A stretch of 64,000 bases of DNA from CADDYT01 sp035294125 (GCA_035294125.1 DATGLM010000049.1:1-64000), one strand, 5' to 3'. Counted from the stretch's first letter, positions 7,698 through 16,957 are shown. Program-made: numbers and translations. Notes: generated by a model not told the origin, from the sequence alone.

Positions 7698-8549
7698 ATG
7701 CAAGTTGGTATCGACATTGGCGGCTCCAACACGCGCGTCGGAGTATTTCCCTCGCCCGACGCGTCGAATTTTTCCCTGCTGGCGAAATTCCCGACGCAGC
7801 AAGACTACGAACAGCAGCTTCGATACATCAGCGATGCGCTGCAAGAGTATGCGGGAGCAGATATAGCTGGCATCGGTATCTCGCTGGCCGGGCGCATCGC
7901 CAGGGATGGCCGCTCTGTGGATGTTGCGCCCAATCTCCCCGGCTATGTTGGCATGCCATTCGCGCAGGATATCGCCGGGCGTTTCGGCTGCACCGTCCGG
8001 CTCGCGCACGATACCGTCTGTGGCCTCTTAGCGGAGAAGCAATTCGGTTCGCTGCGCCTCATTGATCGCTGCGCCTACCTGACCGTCTCCACCGGAACCG
8101 GCGCGGCCTTCCAACTGCGCAAGGACGCAGCTTCACCGCCGCTGACCGTTTCCATCGAGATCGGCCACCAGTTGCTCGACGGCAATAGCCGCAGGTGCCT
8201 GTGCGGGCAGACGGGCTGCCTGGAAACGTATACCGGCGGTCGGCAACTCGAATTGCGCTATGAACGCCCACTGGAACAGATCAGCGATGAAGCGTTCTGG
8301 GAGCAGTTCAGCGACAAACTGGCCCTCGGCCTGCTCAACCTCGCCATGCTGACGCGAGTCGAGGCCGTTGCCGTCAGCGGTGCCATCGCCCTCAATCGGC
8401 CCACGCTGCTGGAGCAGGTGCAGCGGCAGATCAACACACGCATAAGAGGCGCGACTCTTACCCTCTATACGGCGGCTCTGCGCGAGAACGCCCCGCTCGT
8501 CGGCGCTGCTGTCCTGCTCTCCGTTCCCGAAGAGACGATTTTTCATTAG
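7698..8549 (+). CDS. ROK-family sugar kinase
   Basis: This 283-residue protein has the ROK layout. The N-terminal phosphate-binding motif DIGGSNTRVGVF is at about residues 5-16, and the catalytic Asp lies in RLAHDTVCGLLAE. The zinc-binding segment is EIGHQL followed by CLCGQTGCLETYTGG. ROK members phosphorylate hexoses or N-acetylhexosamines with ATP; the specific substrate cannot be read from the sequence. There is no N-terminal HTH, so it is an enzyme, not a repressor. A ribosome site AGAGGG sits 7 bases before ATG 7698. A perfect 24-base hairpin directly follows the stop and probably ends the transcript. Confidence 0.88.
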   Translation: MQVGIDIGGSNTRVGVFPSPDASNFSLLAKFPTQQDYEQQLRYISDALQEYAGADIAGIGISLAGRIARDGRSVDVAPNLPGYVGMPFAQDIAGRFGCTVRLAHDTVCGLLAEKQFGSLRLIDRCAYLTVSTGTGAAFQLRKDAASPPLTVSIEIGHQLLDGNSRRCLCGQTGCLETYTGGRQLELRYERPLEQISDEAFWEQFSDKLALGLLNLAMLTRVEAVAVSGAIALNRPTLLEQVQRQINTRIRGATLTLYTAALRENAPLVGAAVLLSVPEETIFH

Positions 8550-8557
8550 CGTGCTAA

Positions 8558-8620
8558 CTGAAAAGGCCGCGATATGTCATTGTGAGTGCAGCGAAGAATG
8601 ACATATCGCGGCCTTTTCAG
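8558..8620. repeat. Palindromic dispersed repeat / hairpin (24-bp perfect arms)
   Basis: Arms 8558-8581 and 8597-8620 are perfectly complementary over 24 bases with a 15-base loop (GTGAGTGCAGCGAAG). It lies 8 bases after the ROK kinase stop and could act as a transcription terminator. Its core (ATGTCA, then AGCGAAGAATG) is closely similar to the element at 46221-46253, which points to a dispersed palindromic repeat family. Confidence 0.75.
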
Positions 8621-8769
8621 TGTATATACCAGATCTTCTGCTCTATTCCTCCCCTCGTATCCTTTCCCCTTATCTAAGCTCCCCGCTTGCCCGATATCTC
8701 CTTTTAGGAAAGAGAAAAACGAAGAGAAGAGGCTGATGTTCTCTCTAATTGAAAAGGGGTGTAGATGCA

Positions 8770-11286
8770 ATGAGCCGACAAAACCGACAAAATCAACGCT
8801 ATTCCTATACTGAAGAGATGCGGCAAGCATTGGCGGGTGCTCGTGAGGAGGCGAAGCGGCTGCGACACAGGACGATCAATACGGAGCACCTGTTACTGGG
8901 CCTGCTCAAACTGTGCGATCCATTCATTGAGGCCCTCTTCTCCTCCTTACATGTCAGTACGCAGCGCATTGTGCAGGCGCTGGACTTTGTGCTGGGTCGC
9001 GGTAACAAGGCTTCTCTCTCTGATCCCACGCTGACAGCCGCTGCGCGAGCGGCGCTGCTGCGTGCTGAAGAAGAGGCGCTGCTTGACCAGTCCGCAGCCG
9101 TAGATCTGGAGCACCTGCTGCTGAGCCTGCTAAGTGAGCCTGATAGTGTAGCGATTGGCGTGCTGGAGAGCTTTGGCGTCGACAAAGATAGCGTAGCGCA
9201 GCAGTTGCTGGCCCTGCGCAATACCAGTAAAGAGGCCCTGCTGCTCACCAACCGGTATCAGGCTCGCTATGACAGCACGCCCATGCTCAATATGGTCAGT
9301 CGCGACCTGACGCTCGCCGCGCTGAGAGGGATGCTTGACCCATTGATCGGGCGAGAGATGCTGCTGGAACGCACAATGCAGATTCTCTCGCGCCGCTCTA
9401 AGAACAATCCTGTGCTCATCGGTCACGCAGGCGTCGGCAAGACAGCCATCGCGGAGGGGCTTGCGCTGCGTATTGTACAGAGCCGCGCCCCGGAGAACCT
9501 GCTGCACTGCCGCGTGGTCGCGCTCGATACGGGGATGCTCACCGTAGGCACGCGCTTCCGGGGCGACTTCGAGGAGCGACTCAAGCGTATCATGCAGGAG
9601 ATTATGGCTAACAGGGGCATCATTCTCGTCATCGACGAACTGCATGCCCTTGTCGGTGCGGGTGTGGCCGAAGGTTCCATTGACGCAGGCAACCTCTTCA
9701 AGCCCCTGCTGGCGCGTGGTGAATTCCAGTGCATCGGCGCGACTACCCTGAGCGATTATCGCAAGACCATCGAGGCCGACCCCGCTCTTGAGCGTCGTTT
9801 CCAGCCCGTGCAGGTGCCGGAGACGACGCCGCAGGAGACCTTAGAGATTCTTCATGGCCTGCGCTCCCGCTACGCCGATTTTCACCATGTCATCATCAGC
9901 GATGAAGCATTGCGGGCTGCCGTGCAGATGTCCTCTCGCTATATCGCCAGCCGCTATCAGCCGGACAAGGCCATTGATCTCATCGACGAAGCATCGGCGC
10001 GCGTATGCGTCAGTAGCGTTGTTGTCCCCGAACGAGCGCGTATGCTGCGGGGGGAGATTCTGCTGACCGAGAAGGCAAAAGATACGGCCATCATGCAGCG
10101 GAACTTCGCGGAGGCGGGGAAGCACCGCCATAGAGAGCTACAATTGCACCGCGAACTGCGTCTCGTCGAGCAGGAGTGGATGGCGTCCCGGCGACAAGAG
10201 CGGCCCGTTGTCGGTAAGCAGCAAATTGCTGAAGTAGTTTCTCTGTGGACAGGCATTCCTGTCACACAGATCGCAGCTCAGGAGGCTGGGCGCCTGCTGC
10301 GGCTGGAAGACGAACTGCACCGGCGCGTCATCGGCCAGGACGAAGCCGTGCGCGCCGTCGCCCAGGCCGTGCGCCGCTCGCGCGCGAACATCCGTGATAG
10401 TCGGCGACCGATTGGCTCCTTCATCTTTGTCGGCCCCACAGGCGTAGGCAAAACCGAACTGGCGCGGGCGCTGGCGCAAACTCTCTTTGGAGACGAAAAC
10501 GTACTCATCAAGCTCGACATGTCCGAATTCATGGAAAGCCACCAGGCAGCGCGGCTGATCGGCGCCCCTCCGGGCTACGTCGGCTACGATCAGGCCGGTC
10601 AGCTTACCGAGGCTGTGCGCCGCCGCCCGTACAGCATCATCCTCTTTGATGAAATCGAGAAGGCGCACCCGAAGGTCTTCGACCTGCTCTTGCAATTGCT
10701 CGACGATGGCTGCCTCACCGACTCCCACGGCCAGACCGTCGATTTCCGACACACCATTGTCATCATCACCTCCAACGCCGGTACCGCCGCGCTCGCCCAC
10801 AGCGCCATCGGCTTCGGCCAGTCGCGTCTCGGCGAGCCGGAACGGCGGTCGAAAGAGCATGAGCGCGTCAAGGCAACTATCCTGCCTGCCTTAAAAGACC
10901 TTTTCAAACCCGAACTGCTCAACCGCATCGACGAAATCGTCGTCTTCCACCCCTTGCAGCAGCAGCACCTGCGCCAGATAGTCGACCTGATGATCGCGCA
11001 GACGCAGCGCCGCCTCGCCGAACAATCTATCACTCTCCAGGTCAGTGAAGCCGCGCGCCACCTGCTCGTCCGGCGCGGCTACACCCCCCTCTACGGTGCT
11101 CGCCCCCTGCGCCGCGCCGTTCAGACCCTCCTGGAAGACCCACTCGCCGAAGCTATCCTGCAAGGCACCATCACCTCCGGCGGCACTATCCTCGTCGATG
11201 CAGCCAACGACGAACTGGCGATACATCCTGCCGAACTCGCGCACTGTAATGTGGCAAAGACTAAGAAAAAGCTGAAAGGGAGGTAG
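8770..11286 (+). CDS. clpC: ATP-dependent Clp protease ATP-binding subunit (ClpC-type AAA+ unfoldase)
   Basis: This 838-residue Hsp100 protein has two N-terminal Clp repeats (INTEHLLLGLL at about 38-48 and DLEHLLLSLL further on). The first AAA module carries Walker A GHAGVGKT near residue 218 with ILVIDELHALVGAG. A middle UVR-like coiled segment (about 440-470) is followed by the second AAA module with GPTGVGKTEL near 555 and the sensor/arginine blocks. It should unfold substrates for ClpP, which is not in this window. The short middle region argues for ClpC rather than ClpB. ATG 8770 was chosen because AAAAGGGG lies 10 bases upstream; a TTG at 8749 is the alternative. The 339-base gap after it holds only palindromes. 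Confidence 0.92.
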   Translation: MSRQNRQNQRYSYTEEMRQALAGAREEAKRLRHRTINTEHLLLGLLKLCDPFIEALFSSLHVSTQRIVQALDFVLGRGNKASLSDPTLTAAARAALLRAEEEALLDQSAAVDLEHLLLSLLSEPDSVAIGVLESFGVDKDSVAQQLLALRNTSKEALLLTNRYQARYDSTPMLNMVSRDLTLAALRGMLDPLIGREMLLERTMQILSRRSKNNPVLIGHAGVGKTAIAEGLALRIVQSRAPENLLHCRVVALDTGMLTVGTRFRGDFEERLKRIMQEIMANRGIILVIDELHALVGAGVAEGSIDAGNLFKPLLARGEFQCIGATTLSDYRKTIEADPALERRFQPVQVPETTPQETLEILHGLRSRYADFHHVIISDEALRAAVQMSSRYIASRYQPDKAIDLIDEASARVCVSSVVVPERARMLRGEILLTEKAKDTAIMQRNFAEAGKHRHRELQLHRELRLVEQEWMASRRQERPVVGKQQIAEVVSLWTGIPVTQIAAQEAGRLLRLEDELHRRVIGQDEAVRAVAQAVRRSRANIRDSRRPIGSFIFVGPTGVGKTELARALAQTLFGDENVLIKLDMSEFMESHQAARLIGAPPGYVGYDQAGQLTEAVRRRPYSIILFDEIEKAHPKVFDLLLQLLDDGCLTDSHGQTVDFRHTIVIITSNAGTAALAHSAIGFGQSRLGEPERRSKEHERVKATILPALKDLFKPELLNRIDEIVVFHPLQQQHLRQIVDLMIAQTQRRLAEQSITLQVSEAARHLLVRRGYTPLYGARPLRRAVQTLLEDPLAEAILQGTITSGGTILVDAANDELAIHPAELAHCNVAKTKKKLKGR

Positions 11287-11380
11287 AGGTGATATAAATG
11301 ACGCTGAACAGGCGATATCGGTAAAGAGAGGGGATTCAGTATTGTTACTACCATATTTCTCTTTGTCTAGAAATTCGGCC

Positions 11381-11434
11381 TCTATAGTACCTATAGACCA
11401 TAGCATATTGGCTTCTGGTTAAGAATTCTTAACC
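11381..11434. promoter_or_regulatory. Two palindromes upstream of the transglycosylase-like gene
   Basis: Within the 339-base gap after clpC lie TCTATAG-TAC-CTATAGA (11381-11397; 7-base arms around 3 bases) and GGTTAAGAATTCTTAACC (11417-11434; a perfect 18-base palindrome). They are 190-245 bases ahead of the next start codon. They look like binding sites for dimeric regulators rather than terminators, because neither is GC-rich or followed by a T-run. No regulator can be named. Confidence 0.4.
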
Positions 11435-11625
11435 CCAAATGGTACTTTCGTGTGAGTCATGGCTGTTTAGCCTTAGAAAAGACAGCATCTCTGGTACCAT
11501 GTCTGTATGCAGATTCTGTACGCCAGAGTATTTCCCTCTGCGCTTCACCATTCATTCCCTGGAAAGAGATAGGATCACTTCCCTTGAGTACAACTTTTCC
11601 TTGTAACCCTGGAAAGGAACGGCTT

Positions 11626-12477
11626 ATGCATAAGAAGGTGCGCCTCGCGCTCCTGATCGGGGCGGCGCTTTTGTTCTTCATCGTGAACCAGAATATTTGC
11701 CTGGCTGCGGATTCGCACACACTGGCTGCTCTGGCCCAGACCGGCGTCTCTCAGAAAAGCTCTACCGCGCAAGCTCAGGCGGCAGCTACAAACGTGCAAT
11801 GTGGTCAAGGCGGTACAACTGGAAAGGGTCATCCGGCAGCAGGCTTGCGCTATTTTGCGGCGGGGATGCCTGTGGGCGTTATGCAGGCAAAAGCCAGCGC
11901 GCTGCCGAAGCAGCAGGTGAAGGCGTTGCTGGAAAAGGAGATCGATAACGTCTGGTGCATAGTACAGAGCGCGTTGGGATTCAGTACGAAGCAGAAAGCC
12001 TATGCCTTCTTCCTGGGTATGGCTTCGCGGGAGTCAACGCTCGATGCCGGGTTGGAGACGGGCAGCGGCGCCGGTCATTCCTACGGCCCCATCCAGACTG
12101 CTGAGACGGCTTACGCGGACGCCAATCCCAGTTACATGCCTGAGCATAATGTGCCTGAGATGATCCAGTATGCTTTTACACCGCAGAATTTTTATGATCC
12201 GGGCATCGCTGTTTTCATGGGTATTCGCCACCTGATCCATTTCTCCAGGCTGGCAAAGGCGGAAGGTTATCGCGGTACAGAGCTGCTCAGGCATGCGCTG
12301 GTAGGCTACAACACCGGCTATGTCGATACGACGGACCAGAACGAACTGAGACAATACTCCGATGAAATTGGTGCGATGGCAGGCTGGTATCTGTCCAGCG
12401 GGCATCTCTACGACGCGCTTTTTGCATGGACCGGAGAGCCGGGCCTGAACCGTAGTCAGCCCTGGGCATGGTATTGA
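11626..12477 (+). CDS. Secreted lytic-transglycosylase-like protein
   Basis: The 283-residue product starts with a signal peptide: MHKKVR, a hydrophobic stretch LALLIGAALLFFIV, and a likely cleavage site near CLAADS. The mature part has an SLT-like fold signature. SRESTLDAGLETGSG supplies the candidate catalytic Glu, followed by SYGPIQTAETAY and, near the end, RHALVGYNTGY. These match the E-S, G-L/P-M-Q and N-Y-G elements of soluble lytic transglycosylases (GH23-like), which cleave peptidoglycan. The GPIQT segment replaces the usual GLMQ, so activity is inferred. The start ATG 11626 has GGAAAGGA 6 bases upstream. A decayed restriction gene abuts its 3' end after 17 bases on the opposite strand. 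Confidence 0.65.
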   Translation: MHKKVRLALLIGAALLFFIVNQNICLAADSHTLAALAQTGVSQKSSTAQAQAAATNVQCGQGGTTGKGHPAAGLRYFAAGMPVGVMQAKASALPKQQVKALLEKEIDNVWCIVQSALGFSTKQKAYAFFLGMASRESTLDAGLETGSGAGHSYGPIQTAETAYADANPSYMPEHNVPEMIQYAFTPQNFYDPGIAVFMGIRHLIHFSRLAKAEGYRGTELLRHALVGYNTGYVDTTDQNELRQYSDEIGAMAGWYLSSGHLYDALFAWTGEPGLNRSQPWAWY

Positions 12478-12494
12478 GCGCGTAAAGCTCTTCT

Positions 12495-12914
12495 CTACTC
12501 ACGGGGACCCATAAAACGGTCCCCATTATAAAAGACAACAAACTTGCTGGCGGCATCCCCTAAATAAAGTACACTTGCTCCAGGTGCGTAGCGTGGGCCA
12601 AATTGTTCAATAACGGCAACCTGTAGCTCGTTGTGTTTGCCGGGAGTAAGATAGATCTGCTTGCCATCGGCTAATTTCAATGGCAAAGCTATAGCGTGAC
12701 GGCTTCGCTGGTAGTGTTCTCATAAAGCGCCATGTTGTTCCAGGAAGGATGTAACGGCTTTTTCCCATCTCTTGCTGCCGTATTGAGCTAGAACGCTCAG
12801 GGCTTCTGTTGTAATTGCATAGCTGGTATTCGGGCTGTTAGTGGGACGAGAAGGCTTATCGGGGTTGCGATCTATCAGGCGAGATTGGAAGCTGAAGGTC
12901 ATTTTCTTCATCAC
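12495..12914 (-). pseudogene. BsuBI/PstI-type restriction endonuclease, decayed
   Basis: The minus strand encodes RNPDKPSRPTNSPNTSYAI, then a helical block, and after an in-frame TGA (12720-12722) continues in the same frame with LADGKQIYLTPGKHNELQ, FGPRYAPGASVLYLGD and ASKFVVFYNG before stopping. These are consecutive blocks of the BsuBI/PstI restriction endonuclease family. About 100 N-terminal residues are missing and so is the C-terminal catalytic portion. The TGA sits where an Arg or similar codon would be expected, so it looks like a nonsense mutation. The first codons overlap the 3' end of the methylase fragment. The gene is therefore non-functional. Confidence 0.75.
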
Positions 12915-13620
12915 CCAGAATCAAATCTTTTCTCAGCACATCCATGATGATGCGTTCGGTTGCCTCAACGTCGTGTTCCAGGCGTTGACCGACCACCTGC
13001 TTTCCAATGGCGACCAGTTGTTGCCAGTCTGGCAGGGCGAGCTTGCGCAGTTCTGTGGCGTTAATCTGCGTGTTGCCGTTGGCAATGCGAACGTAGCGAT
13101 CAACCAGCGAGCTATTGAGGAAAGCGGCCAGCCCAACCGCCTCTTCAGAAGAGAGGACGCCATTGGGCCGGTAGAGATAATTCAGATGGTTTTCCAGACC
13201 GATAGATTCGCTGCCAAACGCGCCTTCCGGCAAGACCGCCGCCGTAATGCGACGTGCTTCCTCTTTAGCAGAGAATCTTCTAATCACAATCTGCGTTACG
13301 TTCTTTACCAGAAGCCTGTGACCTGCCTGCCGGAGTATCCCCTGTGGCTTATCGAAATTTTGTAGCGGCCATTGAACATCCATTCGGTGAACGTGTTGCA
13401 AGAGCAGCGGGACGGCTTCGCCTTGTTGAGCCTTTTCAGCGGAGGTGAGCATATCTGTGCTGCGGAATGGCACGACCGGGCCGGTAGAAATTTCTAAGCC
13501 ATAGCTGGCTAAGGTATTTTTCCAGCTTCTAAAGGTTTGTAAGAGGTGTGTATCGAGATCGCTTGTTGGCAAATGCAGGATCGGATCCTTTTGTTTCTGG
13601 TCGATAATCAGGTTGCGCTG
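12856..13620 (-). pseudogene. PstI/BsuBI-type adenine methyltransferase, C-terminal fragment
   Basis: About 254 residues remain of a type II DNA N6-adenine methylase of the M.PstI/Eco57I kind, which is normally around 500 residues. The visible part is the specificity half: DPILHLPTSD, TGPVVPFRSTDM, a segment with VTQIVIRRFSAKEE and EGAFGSESIGLENHLNYLY, and then FLNSSLVDRYVRIANGNTQI. The S-adenosylmethionine and NPPY motifs are absent because the frame is cut at a TAG at 13621. No sensible start codon exists. It partners with the broken endonuclease fragment that overlaps it, so the whole restriction-modification unit is dead. Degradation must have spared the host, since an active enzyme without methylase would be lethal. 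Confidence 0.75.
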
Positions 13621-13732
13621 CTACTTGTCTGTATGTCAGCTTTTTTACAATCACTTTGTAGATTCTTGAGGGTTTCTTGAAACTGTGCTTCTAGAATCTG
13701 AATGGATTGGAGAAAAATGGGGAAATTTGAAT

Positions 13733-14803
13733 ATGGAAAAAGGGAAATCTCGCATTCTCTTTTCAATACGTATCGCTGCTGTTGTTGCCATTGCCACTTT
13801 TTTGTTTGTTTATGTGGATGGCATCCAGATAATCTCTGCTCACAAAAAGGCGCAAACTGAACTGGCAGGCAGAACCGGGGTTGGAGAGAACAGGGAAACT
13901 GTGACGTTCTCCACACCGATGCCTGCTCCTCTATCGTTGCCCGCTTTCACTTTCACTCCCACTGCCGCCCCGACGCCATTCCCTGCTGCTCCAACAGGGC
14001 CGGATGCTTTTGTCACCCGCGTGTTTACCAACAGCCAGGGACTCTCTCTGACGTATTATCTCTATGTCCCGTACAACTACAGCCCTATGCAGCGTTATCC
14101 GCTGGTCCTCCTTTTGCATGGCGGTGGTGAGCGCTATGATCCTGCCTGGTCGGCGGCGGAGCGCAAGGCTGTGCTCTTTAACCAGCTCTACACCCAGGTC
14201 TGGGCACCCGGCTACTCACAACCGTACAGTCCGCGCATTCAGCAGAACTGGCCGTGTTTTGTCGTTATTCCGCAACTGGCATATGGAGAATACTGGGTGA
14301 ATACGCCTGTTGGCTACGGCTCTTACACACAGCCTGCTCAGCCAACGCCCTGGCTGCTGATGGCGAAGCAGATCGTGGATTCACTTCAGCAGGAGTATCG
14401 GGAGATCGATCCGGGACGGCTCTATATTACCGGTCTGTCGTTGGGGGCCTATGGCGTCTGGGATGCCATTGAGCGCTGGCCAGACTACTTCGCCGCTGCT
14501 ATCCCCATTGCTGGTGCTGGCGATCCATCGAAAGCTGCCGTTCTCAAGAATCTTCCCATCTGGGCTTTTCAAGGGACCGCCGATACCGTTGTGCCGCCAG
14601 CGAGTTCAAGCGACATGATTGCGGCCATCGAAGCGGCGGGCGGTCATCCACGCTATACAGAGTATCCAGGAATGGGTCATGACGAGTGGAACTATGTTTA
14701 TGGAACGACTGGGACGCCCCAGAATACGCCTGGCGTCCTCAACTGGCTCTTCTCACAAAAGAAGGTGGAAGCGGTATATATCCCCCCACACTACGCTCCA
14801 TAG
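13733..14803 (+). CDS. Membrane-anchored esterase/PHB-depolymerase-like alpha/beta hydrolase
   Basis: The 356-residue protein has an N-terminal transmembrane anchor (about residues 9-28), then a Pro/Thr/Ala-rich linker (about 60-95) and a serine hydrolase domain. That domain has an oxyanion HGGGE motif, the nucleophile elbow GLSLGAYG (near 237), an acid in GTADTVVP and the catalytic His in GMGHDEW. This is the LpqC/esterase-PHB family, which acts on extracellular esters; the substrate is unknown. A paralogue without an anchor starts at 63397. ATG 13733 is chosen because GGGG lies 9 bases upstream and the hydrophobic anchor follows at once. The frame is open a further 48 bases. Confidence 0.82.
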   Translation: MEKGKSRILFSIRIAAVVAIATFLFVYVDGIQIISAHKKAQTELAGRTGVGENRETVTFSTPMPAPLSLPAFTFTPTAAPTPFPAAPTGPDAFVTRVFTNSQGLSLTYYLYVPYNYSPMQRYPLVLLLHGGGERYDPAWSAAERKAVLFNQLYTQVWAPGYSQPYSPRIQQNWPCFVVIPQLAYGEYWVNTPVGYGSYTQPAQPTPWLLMAKQIVDSLQQEYREIDPGRLYITGLSLGAYGVWDAIERWPDYFAAAIPIAGAGDPSKAAVLKNLPIWAFQGTADTVVPPASSSDMIAAIEAAGGHPRYTEYPGMGHDEWNYVYGTTGTPQNTPGVLNWLFSQKKVEAVYIPPHYAP

Positions 14804-14966
14804 GTTCATGCATGTGTTTCGTTCGCGCGCCAGACCCTGCCCTCTTCCTCTCTGGAGGCTGCTTTTTCCGGTCGCAGCTCGTTTTGTTCATTGTCAGCCA
14901 TATAAATATTCTATGAAAATTCTTGAAATTGAAGAGCCTGAGGTGGTAGCATGTACGTGACCGGCG

Positions 14967-14995
14967 TTGACGTTACGCGGGCGAACTGATATTAT
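14967..14995 (+). promoter_or_regulatory. Sigma-70-type promoter of the HTH-GAF regulator
   Basis: TTGACG (14967-14972) and TATTAT (14990-14995) are separated by exactly 17 bases, an almost ideal vegetative promoter. Transcription would start near 15002, about 40 bases ahead of the regulator start codon. The rest of the 240-base gap before it shows nothing else. Confidence 0.6.
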
Positions 14996-15043
14996 GCGAG
15001 TGTAAAATGTGCAGACAGTGCAGCTTTGTTGTTAGAGCAGGAA

Positions 15044-16033
15044 ATGGCGGATAGAGGGCAATTCGAGAACTGGCGCGCGCTCTTGAAAAGCGCGCTTGGC
15101 AGAACCCAGGAGAAACAGCGTGTGGCCGATATCCTGGGTGTAAGTTCCGTTACCCTCACACGCTGGCTCAATGGCGATGTGAAGCCGCGCCCGCAGAACT
15201 TACTTCCTCTGCTCAATGCTCTGCCAGAACACCGTGTCGCGCTTCTTCCTTTATTGAGGGCGGAGTATGGTGAAGCGCTTGATGAAATGGGCTTTATTGA
15301 TGACACCCCGGAAGAGATTCCCTCGAACTTTTACCAGCGCGTCTTCCAGGCCTATGGAGAACTGCAACCACCCATGCGTAGCTGGTCAATAGGCGACCTG
15401 ATCCTGCTGCAGGCTCTGCGTCAGCTTGATCCGGGACGTGTTGGTATGGAGATCACCGTAGTACGCTGCATGTATAACGCGCAGAAGCACGTAGTGCGCA
15501 GCCTGCGCGAGATGATGGGACGAGGCACGCCGCCGTGGAGCAGCGAACTGCAACGCCCGCCTATGCTGCTCGGCGTGGAATCGCTTGTTGGCTACATTGT
15601 CACCTCCGGCCATTCTGTCGCTATTCAAAATGCGGAAGAGGGGCAAAGTCCCTATCCTGTGCGCTGGCTGGAGGGCGAACGCAGTGCCGCGGGCTACCCC
15701 ATCACGCGTGGGACAGGTATTGCTGGCTGCCTGCATGTGTCCTGCGCTCAGCCCAACTATTTCACGTCAGCCCGTCAGACTCTCATTCGCAGTTACGCCG
15801 AACTCATGGCCCTCGCCTTCGAGCCGGACGAGTTCTATCGACACGAGGATATTCAACTCTACGTCATGCCTTCCTTTGATAGGCAAAAGAAAGCCTTTGC
15901 TACCTTTCGCCAGCGTGTCTCGCAAGTACTCATCCAGGCGGCGCGGGACCATATTCGGATGGATGTTGTGCAGGCCGAGCAACTGATCTGGCAGCAGATA
16001 GAAGACGAATTATTAGTATCAGAGTCTTTTTGA
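15044..16033 (+). CDS. HTH (XRE-like) regulator with GAF-like sensor domain
   Basis: The 329-residue protein begins with a helix-turn-helix (about residues 20-60: KQRVADILGVSSVTLTRWLNG) of lambda-repressor type. A linker follows, then a GAF-like domain (about 135-275) that includes LLGVESLVGYIVTSGHSVAI and TRGTGIAGCLHVSC. It is probably a transcription regulator whose signal is a small molecule. It is cytosolic, with no membrane segment. It precedes a methyltransferase and the large GT-C/YYY genes on the same strand, so it may control that locus. The start is uncertain: ATG 15044 sits very close to a weak AGCAGG site, and TTG 15026 is possible. Confidence 0.65.
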   Translation: MADRGQFENWRALLKSALGRTQEKQRVADILGVSSVTLTRWLNGDVKPRPQNLLPLLNALPEHRVALLPLLRAEYGEALDEMGFIDDTPEEIPSNFYQRVFQAYGELQPPMRSWSIGDLILLQALRQLDPGRVGMEITVVRCMYNAQKHVVRSLREMMGRGTPPWSSELQRPPMLLGVESLVGYIVTSGHSVAIQNAEEGQSPYPVRWLEGERSAAGYPITRGTGIAGCLHVSCAQPNYFTSARQTLIRSYAELMALAFEPDEFYRHEDIQLYVMPSFDRQKKAFATFRQRVSQVLIQAARDHIRMDVVQAEQLIWQQIEDELLVSESF

Positions 16034-16072
16034 CGTGTTGTTTAGCAAACACGATACATGAAAGGGGTTTTT

Positions 16073-16930
16073 ATGCAGGATACACCTCAGGAAGAAAATA
16101 CCTATGTGTTTGATGCTGAAAGCGCCGCGGAAATGGCCCGCTTGATAGCCCAGGACCTGCTGGTGACAAAGTATATGGGTGGTTTATTGCCGGAGAATCC
16201 CGCTTTTATCGGCATCAAACGAGTGCTGGATGTTGCTTGCGGCCCTGGTGGTTGGACTATCGAAGTCGCTTTTGCCCATCCTGATGTCGAGGTGGTTGGC
16301 ATTGACATCAGCCACACCATGATCGAGTACGCCCGCACGCAGGCGAAAGTCCAGGGCCTGAGCAACGCCCGTTTCCTGGTAATGGATGCCACCAGGCCGC
16401 TCGATTTCCCCGATGACTATTTCGATCTCGTCAACCTGCGCGGCGCTGTCGGTTTCATGTCTCCGACTGCATGGCCCAATTTCGTCAGGGAGGCCGTGCG
16501 CATCAGTCACTCTGGCGGCATGATTCGCCTCACCGAATGCGATGACATGGGAACTACCAGCAGCCCGGCCTTTGAAAAACTCTCGGCCATGGGAAGTGCG
16601 GCTTTTCTGCGTGCCGGGCGCAGCTTCTCGCCCGAGGGCCGAAACTGGGGTCTCACCCCTATGCTGGCCCGCTTTTTGCGAGAGGCAGGCTGTAAGAATA
16701 TTCAACAGAGAGCGCATGTAATCGACTACTCGGCGGGCACCGAGGCCCATGATGGTATGTTCCACAACTGGATGATTTCTCTCAAGTTTACCCAGCCGTT
16801 CCTGGTCAGAATGGGAAGCGCCACACAGGAGGAGCTGGACAATCTCTACCAGCAGGCACTGGCAGAGATGATGGCCGATGATTTCTCCGCCCTCTGGTAT
16901 TTTCTCACGGTCACTGGCGAGAAACCATAA
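16073..16930 (+). CDS. Class I SAM-dependent methyltransferase
   Basis: This 285-residue protein contains a Rossmann methyltransferase core: motif I VLDVACGPGGWTIEVA (about 50-65), the acidic loop EVVGIDIS, and the post-I block ARFLVMDATRPLDFPDDYFD. The C-terminal third is helical and could bind substrate. The substrate is unknown. Its position just before the giant glycosyltransferase-like membrane proteins makes a role in modifying surface glycans or lipids a guess only. ATG 16073 was preferred over ATG 16058 because AAAGGGG is placed 6 bases before it. Confidence 0.82.
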   Translation: MQDTPQEENTYVFDAESAAEMARLIAQDLLVTKYMGGLLPENPAFIGIKRVLDVACGPGGWTIEVAFAHPDVEVVGIDISHTMIEYARTQAKVQGLSNARFLVMDATRPLDFPDDYFDLVNLRGAVGFMSPTAWPNFVREAVRISHSGGMIRLTECDDMGTTSSPAFEKLSAMGSAAFLRAGRSFSPEGRNWGLTPMLARFLREAGCKNIQQRAHVIDYSAGTEAHDGMFHNWMISLKFTQPFLVRMGSATQEELDNLYQQALAEMMADDFSALWYFLTVTGEKP

Positions 16931-16957
16931 CTTCCACGAAGAGGGGTGGAAAAGGCA

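Noticed and set aside
8749..8769. TTG at 8749 as the clpC start
   Set aside because: The ATG at 8770 has AAAAGGGG at a suitable 10-base spacing, while the TTG has no site before it.
12495..13620. An intact restriction-modification system as a defence island core
   Set aside because: Both enzymes lack catalytic parts, and the endonuclease has an in-frame stop, so it cannot be active.
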